Origin: Swaminathania salitolerans
GTDB taxonomy: Bacteria; Pseudomonadota; Alphaproteobacteria; Acetobacterales; Acetobacteraceae
NCBI RefSeq assembly: GCF_025994315.1
Contig: NZ_BAQE01000005.1
DNA: 64,000 nucleotides
Reading direction: 5' to 3' (one strand)
Each line of letters opens with the position of its first letter. Position 1 is the stretch's first letter. This document shows positions 42,220-51,589 of the stretch, one piece after another. The notes under the pieces are model-generated. The model did no database searches and was not told the DNA's origin. It saw nothing but the letters and a program-made list of their open reading frames with translations. The position numbers were made by a program, and so were the translations under genes.

Positions 42220-43053
42220 ATGGACGCCCATCCGATCATCCTGCCCCGGTTCGACCCGATTGCCGTCCAGATCGGACCGCTCGCGATCCACTGGTATGCG
42301 CTCGCCTATATCCTCTCGATCCTGATCGGCTGGAAGATCGCCATCCGCCTCTGTGCGCTCCGGCCCCAGGCCGCCACGCGCGTGCAGGTCGACGATTTCG
42401 CCTTCTGGGCCATGCTTGGCGTCGTGCTCGGCGGGCGGCTCGGTTATATCCTTTTCTACAAGCCCGGCTTCTATCTGACCCATCCTCTCGCCATCGTGGA
42501 AGTCTGGCAGGGCGGGATGTCGTTTCATGGCGGGGCGCTGGGCGTCATCCTCGCTCTGGCCTTTTTCTCCTGGCGCAACCGGCTCAGCTTCCTTGCCTTT
42601 TCCGATCGCATCACGGTGATCGTACCGCTCGGACTCGGTCTGGGCCGGTGCGCCAATTTCATCAATGGAGAACTCTGGGGGCGACCGGCACCGGAAGGGC
42701 TGCCCTGGGCCATGGTCTTTCCGACAGGGGGGCCTGTGGCGCGTCATCCGTCGCAACTCTACGAAGCCCTGACCGAGGGGCTGCTTCTGCTCACCGTCAT
42801 GCTTGTCGCGGCCAGTCGCCAATGGGTGCGGGAGCGCTACGGCTTTCTCGCCGGGCTGTTCCTGTTCGGCTATGCGCTGGCGCGCAGTTTCTGCGAGCTG
42901 TTCCGCGAACCCGATTCCTTCATCGGCTTTCTGCCTCTCGGCCTGACCATGGGGCAGGTTCTGTGCATGCCGATGGCGCTGGCCGGGATCTGGCTGATGG
43001 CATTCGGAATGAAGCATCCTCATCCCGCAGCGAAGGAGGTGCCGCATGTCTGA
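42220..43053 (+). CDS. lgt: Phosphatidylglycerol--prolipoprotein diacylglyceryl transferase
   Basis: 277 residues, seven spans. Signature block LGRCANFINGELWGRPAP with the catalytic Asn/Glu region, and the paired GGMSFHGGALGVILALAFF with the essential His. HPSQLYEALTEGLLLL closes the active site region. Lgt adds diacylglycerol to the lipobox cysteine of lipoproteins, several of which are encoded in this window. The pgeF start lies inside its last codons. Confidence 0.96.
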   Translation: MDAHPIILPRFDPIAVQIGPLAIHWYALAYILSILIGWKIAIRLCALRPQAATRVQVDDFAFWAMLGVVLGGRLGYILFYKPGFYLTHPLAIVEVWQGGMSFHGGALGVILALAFFSWRNRLSFLAFSDRITVIVPLGLGLGRCANFINGELWGRPAPEGLPWAMVFPTGGPVARHPSQLYEALTEGLLLLTVMLVAASRQWVRERYGFLAGLFLFGYALARSFCELFREPDSFIGFLPLGLTMGQVLCMPMALAGIWLMAFGMKHPHPAAKEVPHV

Positions 43054-43840
43054 CACGCCGCCCCGGGGCTGGGTGCTCGGCGCCGAGTCGCTCTCTTTCG
43101 TGCCTCATGGCTTTTTCACACGAAGGGGAGGCGTTTCTCCTGCGCCGTTCGATTCACTCAACTGCTCGCTTGCCTCGCCGGACAGGGCGGAGAACGTGGC
43201 GGAGAATCGCGGTCGGGTCGCAGCCTGTCTCGGCGTCGCGTCCGAACGCCTCATGGGGCTGACCCAGACCCATTCCGCCACGGTGATATCCCTCACGCAT
43301 GACACGCATCCCTGGCGTCCCGGGCAGGGGCCGCAGGCCGATGCCCTCGTAACCGACCGGGACGATCTGGCGCTGGGCGTGATCACCGCCGATTGCGGAC
43401 CCGTCCTGTTCGCGAGCCCCGACGGGCGTATCGTCGGGGCGGCTCATGCCGGATGGCGCGGTGCGGCGGGGGGCGTTCTCGAGGCGACGGTCACGGCGAT
43501 GGCGGATCTGGGCGCATCCGATCTCGTCGCCTGCGTCGGGCCGTGCATCCGTCAGCCGCGCTACGAGGTCGGAGCGGAGATGCGCGCCGAAGTGCTGGAC
43601 CGCACGCCCGGGGCGGAGGGATATTTCCTGCGGGCCCCGCGCATGGGGCATTATCTGTTCGATCTTCCGGGGTACTGCCTCTACAGGCTGCGTCGCGCCG
43701 GACTGCGCCGGGTTTCTGCGCTCGGCCTCGACACCTGCGCCGATCCGCAGCGCTTCTTCAGTCACAGGCGGCGGGTACTGGCCGGAGGCGGAATGATCGG
43801 TCATCAGATTTCCGCCATTCGCGCCCGCCCGACCCGCTGA
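43046..43840 (+). CDS. pgeF: Peptidoglycan editing factor PgeF (YfiH, multicopper polyphenol oxidase-like)
   Basis: 264 residues. FFTRRGGVSPAPFDSLNCSL, LTQTHSATV (metal His), ITADCGPVLF (catalytic Cys), GAAHAGWRGAAGG (His) and GPCIRQPRYEVG match the YfiH laccase-domain family. In E. coli the protein removes misincorporated L-Ser from peptidoglycan precursors; purine nucleoside activity is also known. It overlaps lgt by 8 bp. Confidence 0.93.
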   Translation: MSDTPPRGWVLGAESLSFVPHGFFTRRGGVSPAPFDSLNCSLASPDRAENVAENRGRVAACLGVASERLMGLTQTHSATVISLTHDTHPWRPGQGPQADALVTDRDDLALGVITADCGPVLFASPDGRIVGAAHAGWRGAAGGVLEATVTAMADLGASDLVACVGPCIRQPRYEVGAEMRAEVLDRTPGAEGYFLRAPRMGHYLFDLPGYCLYRLRRAGLRRVSALGLDTCADPQRFFSHRRRVLAGGGMIGHQISAIRARPTR

Positions 43841-43864
43841 GCGATCGTTTTGAGTCGTCGATTC

Positions 43865-44851
43865 ATGAAACACTCTGCCCCGTCGAACATTCCCCGGACC
43901 CGCTTGCGGCACCGCCTGCCTGTCCTGGCGATCGGCGCGCTTCTTCTTTCGGGCTGCGTCGACATGCCGCACCCGTTCGGCGATCCCGGACCCGAGGGGC
44001 GGCGTCTTGCGCTGAACACGCCCCCGCCGCGTATGGATGTGCCGACCCCGCCGGATTCACTGCTCGAAAATGAAGCCTCGGCGCTCTGGGCGCGGCATAT
44101 CGTTCATGCGCTCGTGACCGAATCGGTGCCGGCCGTGGCGCAGCCCGTACGCAAGGGCGACTGGTGGCTGCGCCTCTCTGCAACGATGGAAGGCGAGCAG
44201 GTCATTCCGCATTATGTCGTCATGACTCCGTCGGGCGAGGCGCGCGGTCACTGGGATGCCCCCCCGGTTCCGGCCCAGGTCTGGGCCGCGGGCAGGGACG
44301 AGGTCCTGGCGACCCAGGCGTCGGAAGCCGCGCCGAAGATCAGCTCCGTCCTGACGGGGATACAGGCCGCCATGATGCAGGCCGATCCGCAGAGTCTGAA
44401 ACGCCGTCCGGCGAAAGTGTATTTCAAGGGAGTCAGAGGGGCACCCGGAGACGGAAACGTCACGCTGGCCCGTGCCTTCGCCGCGGCCTTTCCCGACGCG
44501 CATGACAAGATCCAGGAACAGGCCGAAGGGGCGGATTACCGGGTGGAGGGAGTCGTGACACTGACCGATGGCCCGGCCGGAACCACGGGCCACCCCATGC
44601 AGCATATCGAAATCGTCTGGCACACCCTGACCGCCGGAGGGAAGGAGGCGGGGGCGGCAACACAGCTCCATGACATTCCCGCGCATTCGCTCGATGGCGC
44701 ATGGGGAGACGTCGCCATGGCCGCCGCTTCCGAAGCAGCGGGCGCCGTGCATCAGATCATCACCAATTATTCGGGGCGCGCGCACAAGCCGCTGCCGCCG
44801 GAGGCGGGGGGCGACGGCGCAAAAGGCGGGGCTGCGGCCCGGCAGGGCTGA
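43865..44851 (+). CDS. Hypothetical lipoprotein
   Basis: 328 residues from the ATG at 43865; a TTG 5 codons earlier is open but less likely. The signal ends in a textbook lipobox LLLSGC, so it should be lipidated. Mature sequence: a Pro-rich linker, then a mixed alpha/beta domain (ALWARHIVHALVTESVPAVA, GDWWLRLSATMEGEQVIPHY, VYFKGVRGAPGDGNVTLARA and a C-terminal GAWGDVAMAAASEAAGAVHQ helix). I recognise no domain. It follows pgeF by 24 nt and is probably the last gene of the hldD operon. Confidence 0.65.
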   Translation: MKHSAPSNIPRTRLRHRLPVLAIGALLLSGCVDMPHPFGDPGPEGRRLALNTPPPRMDVPTPPDSLLENEASALWARHIVHALVTESVPAVAQPVRKGDWWLRLSATMEGEQVIPHYVVMTPSGEARGHWDAPPVPAQVWAAGRDEVLATQASEAAPKISSVLTGIQAAMMQADPQSLKRRPAKVYFKGVRGAPGDGNVTLARAFAAAFPDAHDKIQEQAEGADYRVEGVVTLTDGPAGTTGHPMQHIEIVWHTLTAGGKEAGAATQLHDIPAHSLDGAWGDVAMAAASEAAGAVHQIITNYSGRAHKPLPPEAGGDGAKGGAAARQG

Positions 44852-44892
44852 GGCGTCGGGCATCTTTCGGTGTCGGACGCCCGTATGTTCCT

Positions 44893-45846
44893 TCAGCCTA
44901 TGGTCACGACCTTGGTCAGGTGGCGAGGCGCCAGCGTGTCGAGATTCCTGCTGCGCGCGACATATTCGCCCAGCAATTGCAGAACGGGCAGGCAGACCAG
45001 AGGCCCGGTACCCGGCTCTCCCCCGACAGGGAGGCTGATCGTGCCGGGACCACCCAGACCGAGCACTTTCGCACCCTTGGCCAGCAGATCGTGCGCCAGC
45101 AGGCTTTCCTCTTCCAGCGTGTCCTGATGATACATCATGATCACCAGAGAGCGCTCGTCGATCAGGCTGATCGGCCCGTGACGATATTCCAGAGGATGAT
45201 GCGCCTCGCTCTGGCTCAGGCTCATTTCCTGCATTTTCAGCGCGCCTTCCCGCGCCACACCGTAGAATGCCCCCCCCCCGAGGAACACGAAATGCGTGCG
45301 GCCCTCAATCAGCCCGGCGAGATGGGGATCGGCCCGGTCGAGCAGGGTCCGGGCCGCCGCCGTCGTGGGCTGCCCGACCGTCATGCCCGCATAGCGCATT
45401 CCCAGAAGCAGCATGAGACTGGCAGAAGCCGTCATGACGATACCCTCTTCGGGATGGGTATCGGTCTCGATCAGCCTGTCCGCTGCGGCACATAGCGCGC
45501 TTTGCGGTGCGCAGGTGATGGCGACAACCGGATGTCCCGCCTCGCGGCTCGTCCGCGCGGCCGCGACCGTTTCAGTCGACTCGCCGCTGCGGGAGAGGGC
45601 GACGATCTCGACGGGCAGCCCGGCAGGGACGTAGTCGTGCGGGCGGCGGGTCCACTCGTTACCCGGAACCGGGCGGCTGGCCCTGCCATGGGCATTGAGA
45701 AAGACCGCGATCGAATCGGCGATATGAACCGAGGTTCCGCAGCCGACCACCACCTGAACGTGGTCGGGCCGGGGGGCAATCCTGCAATCGGGCGCCCGAT
45801 CCCATAGCGGAAACTGTTCGCGTATGCCGCGCTCCGTAGCGTTCAT
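44893..45846 (-). CDS. SIS-domain sugar-phosphate isomerase (AgaS / GlmS-isomerase type)
   Basis: 317 residues from the ATG at 45846; the longer open frame upstream covers the intergenic gap and the deoR end. Two SIS domains: VVVGCGTSVHIADSIAVFLN, ALSRSGESTETVAAARTSRE, and FVFLGGGAFYGVAREGALKM, EMSLSQSEAHHPLEYRHGPI. The glutaminase half of GlmS is missing. AgaS-type proteins deaminate and isomerise galactosamine- or glucosamine-6-phosphate in the cytoplasm. The exact substrate is inferred. It is 97 nt downstream of the DeoR-type gene and convergent with the lipoprotein gene. Confidence 0.85.
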   Translation of the reverse strand: MNATERGIREQFPLWDRAPDCRIAPRPDHVQVVVGCGTSVHIADSIAVFLNAHGRASRPVPGNEWTRRPHDYVPAGLPVEIVALSRSGESTETVAAARTSREAGHPVVAITCAPQSALCAAADRLIETDTHPEEGIVMTASASLMLLLGMRYAGMTVGQPTTAAARTLLDRADPHLAGLIEGRTHFVFLGGGAFYGVAREGALKMQEMSLSQSEAHHPLEYRHGPISLIDERSLVIMMYHQDTLEEESLLAHDLLAKGAKVLGLGGPGTISLPVGGEPGTGPLVCLPVLQLLGEYVARSRNLDTLAPRHLTKVVTIG

Positions 45847-45943
45847 GGGGTTCGTTTTCCTTTCAGTCGAACTCTGTCCTGCCTCCGGGGCATCTCCGCT
45901 ATCCGGCTCCCGGCCCTGCGTTTGCGATGCAGGCTGGCGCGGT

Positions 45944-46735
45944 TCACGGAAGCGTTGGCGCCGGGGCATGGCCTGTGACGATCGTACGATGAAGTCCTGC
46001 ACGCTCGAGACGTTCGTACCAGGGCTCGATAATGCCTTCATCGGTGATCACATGGGTCAGCTCGGAGAGGGCGGCGACACGATAGGTCGCATGTCTGCCG
46101 AACTTGCTGCTGTCGATCAGCAAATGGCGTTCACCGGCATGGCGGATCATGGCTGCATTCATGCTGGCTTCCTCGCAATCCTGTGTTGCGAGGCTCGCAT
46201 CGTCCTGAACTGCACTCGTGCCCAGAAAAAGCTGGTCGAACCAGAGACCTTCGATCGCACGTTCGGCGAGCGGACCGACGACGCTCCTGTTTTCGGCCCT
46301 GACGCGCCCGGCAATCTGGGAAAGCTGGATGGAAGGAGTGTTCATCAGGGCCTGAACGATGGCGATGCTGTTGGTAAAGACGCTGAGCGGAAGAGGATCC
46401 AGACTCAGGCGAAGCGCCAGTTGCAGCACGGTGGTTCCGGAATCGAGGAAGATCGCGCAATGCGGACGAAGCGCGGCATAAGCGGCATCCGCGATGGCCC
46501 GTTTGACCGCCAGCCCCTGCGTTTCGCGTGCCTCGAAGCCGATTTCCAGCGCGCCTGCATGGGCGATTTCCGCGCCCCCATGGGTGCGACGGATATAGCC
46601 GAGCTCCTCGAGCTTCTGCAGATCCCGTCTCATGGTCACCACCGAGGTGTCGACCAGTTTCGCGAGATCGTTCACCCCGGTCAGACCGTGGCGGTAGAGA
46701 TGATGGCGGATCCGGGTCAGGCGGTCGGGCTGCAT
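45944..46735 (-). CDS. DeoR/GlpR-family transcriptional repressor
   Basis: 263 residues. N-terminal helix-turn-helix LTGVNDLAKLVDTSVVTMRR followed by DLQKLEELGYIRRTHGGAEI, the DeoR signature. The C-terminal sugar-phosphate-sensing domain has IFLDSGTTVLQLALRL, VFTNSIAIVQAL and LLIDSSKFGRHATYRVA. DeoR-type repressors release DNA on binding a phosphosugar made by the pathway they control. It is divergent from the TonB receptor/hydrolase pair and upstream of the SIS gene, and the intergenic region carries a repeated ACGATC motif. Confidence 0.93.
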   Translation of the reverse strand: MQPDRLTRIRHHLYRHGLTGVNDLAKLVDTSVVTMRRDLQKLEELGYIRRTHGGAEIAHAGALEIGFEARETQGLAVKRAIADAAYAALRPHCAIFLDSGTTVLQLALRLSLDPLPLSVFTNSIAIVQALMNTPSIQLSQIAGRVRAENRSVVGPLAERAIEGLWFDQLFLGTSAVQDDASLATQDCEEASMNAAMIRHAGERHLLIDSSKFGRHATYRVAALSELTHVITDEGIIEPWYERLERAGLHRTIVTGHAPAPTLP

Positions 46736-46791
46736 GGTCTCTCCGTCACGGAATGCGACGAACAGGATGGCACCGATCCGTCACATCCTCA

Positions 46792-46816
46792 ATACGATCA
46801 CATACGATCATAAAAC
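46792..46816 (+). promoter_or_regulatory. Candidate DeoR operator, deoR-proximal
   Basis: Two direct copies of ATACGATCA 10 bp apart, followed by TAAAAC. The 10-bp period places both on one face of the helix. Located 57 bp upstream of the deoR start. Operator function is inferred from position and repetition. Confidence 0.6.
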
Positions 46817-46950
46817 AAGAGCGCTCCTGTCCGGGGGTGAAGGATTTCTCTCCCGGAAATCGCTCCCGGGCTTCTGAAGATAGGGGCGTAATATGCGAAA
46901 GACTGTGGGATAGAAAGGCAGATCCGGGGAATAAGGCAGCTTTCCGGGCT

Positions 46951-46972
46951 ATCGATCGTTTATGATCGTTTT
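46951..46972 (-). promoter_or_regulatory. Candidate DeoR operator, receptor-proximal
   Basis: On the minus strand ACGATCATAA is followed directly by ACGATCGAT: two ACGATC units with the same 10-bp period as the other site, in inverted orientation and 135 bp away. It is 55 bp upstream of the receptor start, near where its promoter should be. Confidence 0.6.
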
Positions 46973-47026
46973 GTTGTTGCAATGTAAAAGCGATGATGAC
47001 TTAATCGCCACGCAACCTCATGCCGA

Positions 47027-49483
47027 GTGACAGACATGCGTCAGCCTCTCTCCCGTTACCGGTCTTCCCGTATTCGTCTTGCTCCTCTGGCAGGCATCCT
47101 GATGGGAGCGGCCCTGCATGACGGCATCGGATTGGCACTGGCGGAGCGCGTCGGGCCGAAGCCCCGTATCGCGCAGGACAAGCCGTCCGCCCCGGGCAGG
47201 ACGGTCAGGACGGGCGAGATGATGCCCCGGGAAAAACGGGCGCGGGGGATCTCTCCCGGAGTCGAGCGTATCCGTGTGAAGGGCGGCACGGGCACGGCCA
47301 CCGGCGTTACCAACACCACGCCGGGCGGGGGGCTGCTGGCCCGGGAAACGGCACCACAGGCCGTCCAGACCGTGACCCGCGATTTCATTGCGAAGCAATC
47401 CCCGACGAGCAACGCGCTCTCGCTCATCCAGTATGTGCCCGGCGTGACCCTCTCCAGTGCCGATGCGTTCGGCCAGTCGAACCAGAGCAGTTTCTATATG
47501 AGGGGGATGAGCCAGACTTCGGTCGGCTATACGCTCAACGGTATTCCGGCCGCCGACACGTCGAATTACGTTCCCTATACCTCCCAGGCCACGGATACGG
47601 AAAATATCCAGAAACTCTCGGTCGAGCAGGGCGTCGCCGATATTGCCTTGCCGGTCTATAATGCGGTGGCCGGTTCCATCCGTCAGACCATGACCGATCC
47701 GACCCCTCATCGGGGCGGTCTGGTCTCGCTGACTTATGGCAATCATCAGGCGGCGCGGGAATTCGTGAGACTCGATAGCGGCGAAATCGGCCATAGCGGC
47801 ATCCGGAGTTTTGCGTCCTACTCCTACGGGACGCATGCCATGTGGCTCGGGCCGGGGCGGGCGCGTCGCTCGCATATCGACTCGATGGCGCTCAGGACAT
47901 GGGGTCAGGGCAGCTCGGCCCGGGTCTTTCTGACCTATAATCAGGCCAGCGAGCCCTATCTGAAAAGCATCACCATGCGGAGCTGGAAGACGCTCGGCCG
48001 TTCCGCTGCGTATTACGACCCGACCTACACACCGGGGAATTACAATTACTACCGCGTGAACGCGCAGGAGACGCATTCCCTTCTCATGGGGGCGCCTCTC
48101 GTTTTCGCACTGGGGCGCACTCTGACTCTCACGACGTCGCCTTATTACACGCACATCCAGGGGGCCTTCAATAACGGCCAGACCCAGGCGGTCGATGGCT
48201 ATAACGGGACCGCGCCCGTGGGGCCTCTCGCCCTGCGGGGCGTCGAGAATGGGGAAGGGGCCGTCATGGCGGTCGATTACTCGAACCAGCAGGCGGGCGG
48301 CGTGAATTCCGTTCTGAGCTGGACATCGGGACATAACGAATTGCGTGCGGGCTATTGGTATAATTATTACGACCAGACCGAAATCGCGCCTCTGAGTGCC
48401 ATCGGCCCTACCGGCGAGGGCGAGAATTTCTGGGGGAAATACCCGATACGGGGAATCGACGGCTCGGTTCTGATGCAGTTCAATGTCCATCTGATCCAGC
48501 AGCTGAACGCATTGTTCCTGTCCGACACGTACAGGCTGTTTCACGACAGGGTCACGCTCAATGCCGGCTTCAAATACGTCATGCTGTCCTACAGCTCGAC
48601 CAATCTGATTCCCGGCGACCGGTATCGTTACGGGCGCAGCGATACGCAGCCTTTGCCCCAGATTTCGGCCTCATGGCAGATAACGCCCGACGACCAGATC
48701 TATCTGGACGGGGCAACGGCGTTCAAGGAGCCGCAGGGCATTCTGGTCTATGCCACCTACTGGGACGGCTCGTCGCCCTATCCGGCCCGGGCAGGATCGA
48801 CAAATCTCAAGGCGCAATATTCGATCTCGGAAGAGATCGGCTACCGGCACAGGGGGCTCGTCACGCTTTCGGCGTCCTTTTTCAACTACAATTCGACCAA
48901 CCGTCAGAGTTCGATCTCGAGCTATGTCGGCGGCCGGCTTCTGGCGCGTTACGTCAATGCGGGCGGTCAGACGTCGCGCGGGTTCCAGAGTGCCCTGGGT
49001 CTGCGCCCGTGGCACGGCTTCAGTCCCTATCTCTCGTTCCAGTATCTGCATGTCACGACCGACAACAACCTGCCGCGCGGTACGGATTACATACGCAGTG
49101 CAGGCAAGATCGCCCCATACAGCCCCAGATATACCGTCAATGCAGGCTTGTCCTACGATGACGGGCATTTCTTCGCGAACGGGTATGTGAGCTATGTGAG
49201 CGCGCAATACGCGACCTACATGAATGACGAGAAAATGCCCGGCTACGCTCTGGGCAACGTCACCGCCGGATATCGCTTCGACAGCGTCTGGCGGGTCAGG
49301 CATCCGCAGATCCAGGTCAACGCCATGAACGTGACCGACCGCAAATATCTCTCCGCAGGCAATGGCGGGCTCAACGCCAGAACCACGACGGGCGTTTTCG
49401 GCTCCACCATTGCCGGAACTGCACCCACCTATATCGTCGGAGGCGGATTCGGGCTGGTCTTTTCTCTTGCTTCGGGATTCTGA
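47027..49483 (+). CDS. TonB-dependent receptor of the glycan locus
   Basis: 818 residues from a GTG at 47027; an ATG three codons later is possible. N-terminal export signal, then a Gly/Thr-rich linker and plug: RETAPQAVQTVTRDFIAKQS, LSLIQYVPGVTLSSADAFGQ, SFYMRGMSQTSVGYTLNGIP and KLSVEQGVADIALPVYNAVA. The barrel is Tyr/Asn-rich and ends FGLVFSLASGF with a terminal Phe. The plug lacks the RGF/siderophore style and resembles carbohydrate-type TonB receptors. The hydrolase gene starts 3 nt after its stop, so the pair is cotranscribed. Ligand is inferred to be an oligosaccharide. Confidence 0.88.
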   Translation: MTDMRQPLSRYRSSRIRLAPLAGILMGAALHDGIGLALAERVGPKPRIAQDKPSAPGRTVRTGEMMPREKRARGISPGVERIRVKGGTGTATGVTNTTPGGGLLARETAPQAVQTVTRDFIAKQSPTSNALSLIQYVPGVTLSSADAFGQSNQSSFYMRGMSQTSVGYTLNGIPAADTSNYVPYTSQATDTENIQKLSVEQGVADIALPVYNAVAGSIRQTMTDPTPHRGGLVSLTYGNHQAAREFVRLDSGEIGHSGIRSFASYSYGTHAMWLGPGRARRSHIDSMALRTWGQGSSARVFLTYNQASEPYLKSITMRSWKTLGRSAAYYDPTYTPGNYNYYRVNAQETHSLLMGAPLVFALGRTLTLTTSPYYTHIQGAFNNGQTQAVDGYNGTAPVGPLALRGVENGEGAVMAVDYSNQQAGGVNSVLSWTSGHNELRAGYWYNYYDQTEIAPLSAIGPTGEGENFWGKYPIRGIDGSVLMQFNVHLIQQLNALFLSDTYRLFHDRVTLNAGFKYVMLSYSSTNLIPGDRYRYGRSDTQPLPQISASWQITPDDQIYLDGATAFKEPQGILVYATYWDGSSPYPARAGSTNLKAQYSISEEIGYRHRGLVTLSASFFNYNSTNRQSSISSYVGGRLLARYVNAGGQTSRGFQSALGLRPWHGFSPYLSFQYLHVTTDNNLPRGTDYIRSAGKIAPYSPRYTVNAGLSYDDGHFFANGYVSYVSAQYATYMNDEKMPGYALGNVTAGYRFDSVWRVRHPQIQVNAMNVTDRKYLSAGNGGLNARTTTGVFGSTIAGTAPTYIVGGGFGLVFSLASGF

Positions 49484-49486
49484 TCC

Positions 49487-51547
49487 ATGGTCCTGCTACT
49501 TCATGCCGCGCGTATCGTCGTCTGTCTTGGACTGATCCTGGGGGGGAGCTCCCTTTCCCGTGCAGCCGGTGCCGATGAGCGGGCGGTTCTCTCGCCTTCG
49601 GCCACGCAGGATGCGCCATCCGGCGAAGGGCGGCGTTTCGGTAACGACGCGATCGGGCTTGTCCGGTCGGAGCGGGACGGCCATCTGCGCGGGCTGACGA
49701 TCGAGGATGCCGTGCATGGCAGAGCCTTCGTGCTGCGCGATCTCTTTACCCTCGTGCTCAGAGACGGTGACCGGATCGGCAGCCATGATCTGAAACTCGT
49801 CGCTCCTCCCGAAATCGGGAGGATTCCGGCCAGACCGGAAGCCGCCCGCGGTGCGGAGCGGCTGGCGGGTATGGCCCTCGTTGCGAAGCTTGCCGATCCG
49901 GCAGGGCGTTTCACGCTGATCTGGCGCATGGAGCAGCGCACAGGCATGCCCTATCTGCGCGAGAGCATCGCCATCGCCCCTGTCGGCAAGCCGCTGGCGC
50001 TGGATCATGTGGCGATGTTCGAGGTCGATACGGATGAGGGCGAGGTCGTGGGCGATGTGAAAGGCGCCCCCATCCTGATCGGAGACACCTATTTCGGTAT
50101 CGAGAGTCCGCTCGCGGAGACACTGGTATTCAACGGACGGACACGCATGACGCTGGATCAGGCCCTGCCGGTCCGGCCCGGTCATACGCTCGCGCTTTCT
50201 GCCGTGGCGGGGGTTGTGCGGCATGGGCAGGGAAGACGGGATTTCCAGATCTATCTGGAGCATGAGCGCAGCCACCCTTACAGACCGTTCCTTACCTATA
50301 ACTCCTGGTACGATATCGGCTACTTCACCCCGTACACGCAGAAAGACGCCGAATCGCGAATCCGGCAGGTCGGTGACGCTCTGGTGCGCCGATATGGGGT
50401 GAAGCTCGATTCCTTCCTGTTCGACGATGGCTGGGACGATCGCAGCGGATTCTGGCGCTTCAGCAAGGATTTCCCGCAGGGTTTCAGGCCGCTCATGTCC
50501 CTGGCCGGGGCCTATGGTGCGGCGCCGGGCGTCTGGTTGTCTCCCTGGGGAGGATACTCCACGCCCAAGAAGGCGCGCGTGGCCAACGGGGCGAAAGCCG
50601 GGCTCGAAACGCGCGATGGCGGGTTCGATCTCTCTGCACCGCGTTATTACCGTGCCTTTCACGAGGCCGTGCTCGCTCTCATGCAGAAGGATGGCATCAA
50701 CCAGTTCAAGTTCGACGGCACCGGCAATGCCGATCATGTGGCACCGGGCAGCGTGTTCAACAGCGATTTCGACGCGGCGATCCATCTTATCGACGACATT
50801 TATGCCGTACGGCCCGACATGTTCGTCAACCTCACCACGGGCACCTATCCCTCGCCCTTCTGGCTCCGCCACGCAGACTCGATCTGGCGCGGAGGAGAGG
50901 ACGACATGCTGCGCGGGGTCGGTACGCGACGCCAGCAATGGATCACCTATCGCGATTCCGAAACCTACCGGAACATCGTGGTGCGCTCTCCTTTCTTCCC
51001 GCTCAATTCCCTCATGCTGCACGGCATCATCTACGCGCAGAAAAACCAGCGGCTGAACGACGATCCGGGTCATGATTTCCCCGATGAGGTTCACAGCTTT
51101 TTTGCCTCCGGTGCGGATGAGCAGGAACTCTATGTCACGCCCGCCTTGCTCAGGCCTGACGACTGGCGGGTCCTTGCCGAGTCTGCAAAATGGGCACGCG
51201 CCAATGCGGACATCCTGCGCGACTCCCATTGGGTTGGCGGGGATCCCGGCCGTCTGGAACCTTATGGCTGGGCAGGCTGGAGCCCTGCGAAATCCCTGCT
51301 CACCCTGCGAAACCCCGACCGGGTGCAACGCCATATCCTGATCGAGGCGGGGCGTGCGCTCGAATTGCCGACGGGGGAGCGTGCGCGTTTCACGGTGCGC
51401 CGTCTGTGGGGTAGCTCTTCCGTGCCGGGAGAGATCGAAGCCAGCCGGCCTGTCGTGATCGCGCTGGCGCCGTTCGAGGTCATGACACTCGAGCTCGCCC
51501 CCCGGGATAGCCCCGCTGGAAACACGTCTCCCGGAAACCGGCCCTGA
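49487..51547 (+). CDS. Exported alpha-galactosidase-like glycoside hydrolase (clan GH-D type)
   Basis: 686 residues with a signal peptide (MVLLLHAARIVVCLGLILGG, cleavage near SRAAG). An N-terminal beta domain (about 30-265) is followed by a TIM barrel: FLTYNSWYDIGYF, SFLFDDGWDD (Asp313/314), PGVWLSPWGGY, INQFKFDGTGN with the probable nucleophile Asp410 in the KFD context, and MFVNLTTGTYPSPFWLRHAD. A C-terminal beta sandwich follows. The order matches alpha-galactosidase/alpha-N-acetylgalactosaminidase relatives, some of which are annotated as enterotoxin. Substrate is inferred only. Partner receptor, SIS isomerase and DeoR regulator suggest capture and use of an alpha-linked galactose or galactosamine glycan. 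Confidence 0.75.
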   Translation: MVLLLHAARIVVCLGLILGGSSLSRAAGADERAVLSPSATQDAPSGEGRRFGNDAIGLVRSERDGHLRGLTIEDAVHGRAFVLRDLFTLVLRDGDRIGSHDLKLVAPPEIGRIPARPEAARGAERLAGMALVAKLADPAGRFTLIWRMEQRTGMPYLRESIAIAPVGKPLALDHVAMFEVDTDEGEVVGDVKGAPILIGDTYFGIESPLAETLVFNGRTRMTLDQALPVRPGHTLALSAVAGVVRHGQGRRDFQIYLEHERSHPYRPFLTYNSWYDIGYFTPYTQKDAESRIRQVGDALVRRYGVKLDSFLFDDGWDDRSGFWRFSKDFPQGFRPLMSLAGAYGAAPGVWLSPWGGYSTPKKARVANGAKAGLETRDGGFDLSAPRYYRAFHEAVLALMQKDGINQFKFDGTGNADHVAPGSVFNSDFDAAIHLIDDIYAVRPDMFVNLTTGTYPSPFWLRHADSIWRGGEDDMLRGVGTRRQQWITYRDSETYRNIVVRSPFFPLNSLMLHGIIYAQKNQRLNDDPGHDFPDEVHSFFASGADEQELYVTPALLRPDDWRVLAESAKWARANADILRDSHWVGGDPGRLEPYGWAGWSPAKSLLTLRNPDRVQRHILIEAGRALELPTGERARFTVRRLWGSSSVPGEIEASRPVVIALAPFEVMTLELAPRDSPAGNTSPGNRP

Positions 51548-51589
51548 AAGGCGGTTTTGCGGCGAGTCTGTCCTGAAAAGGCGCGATCC

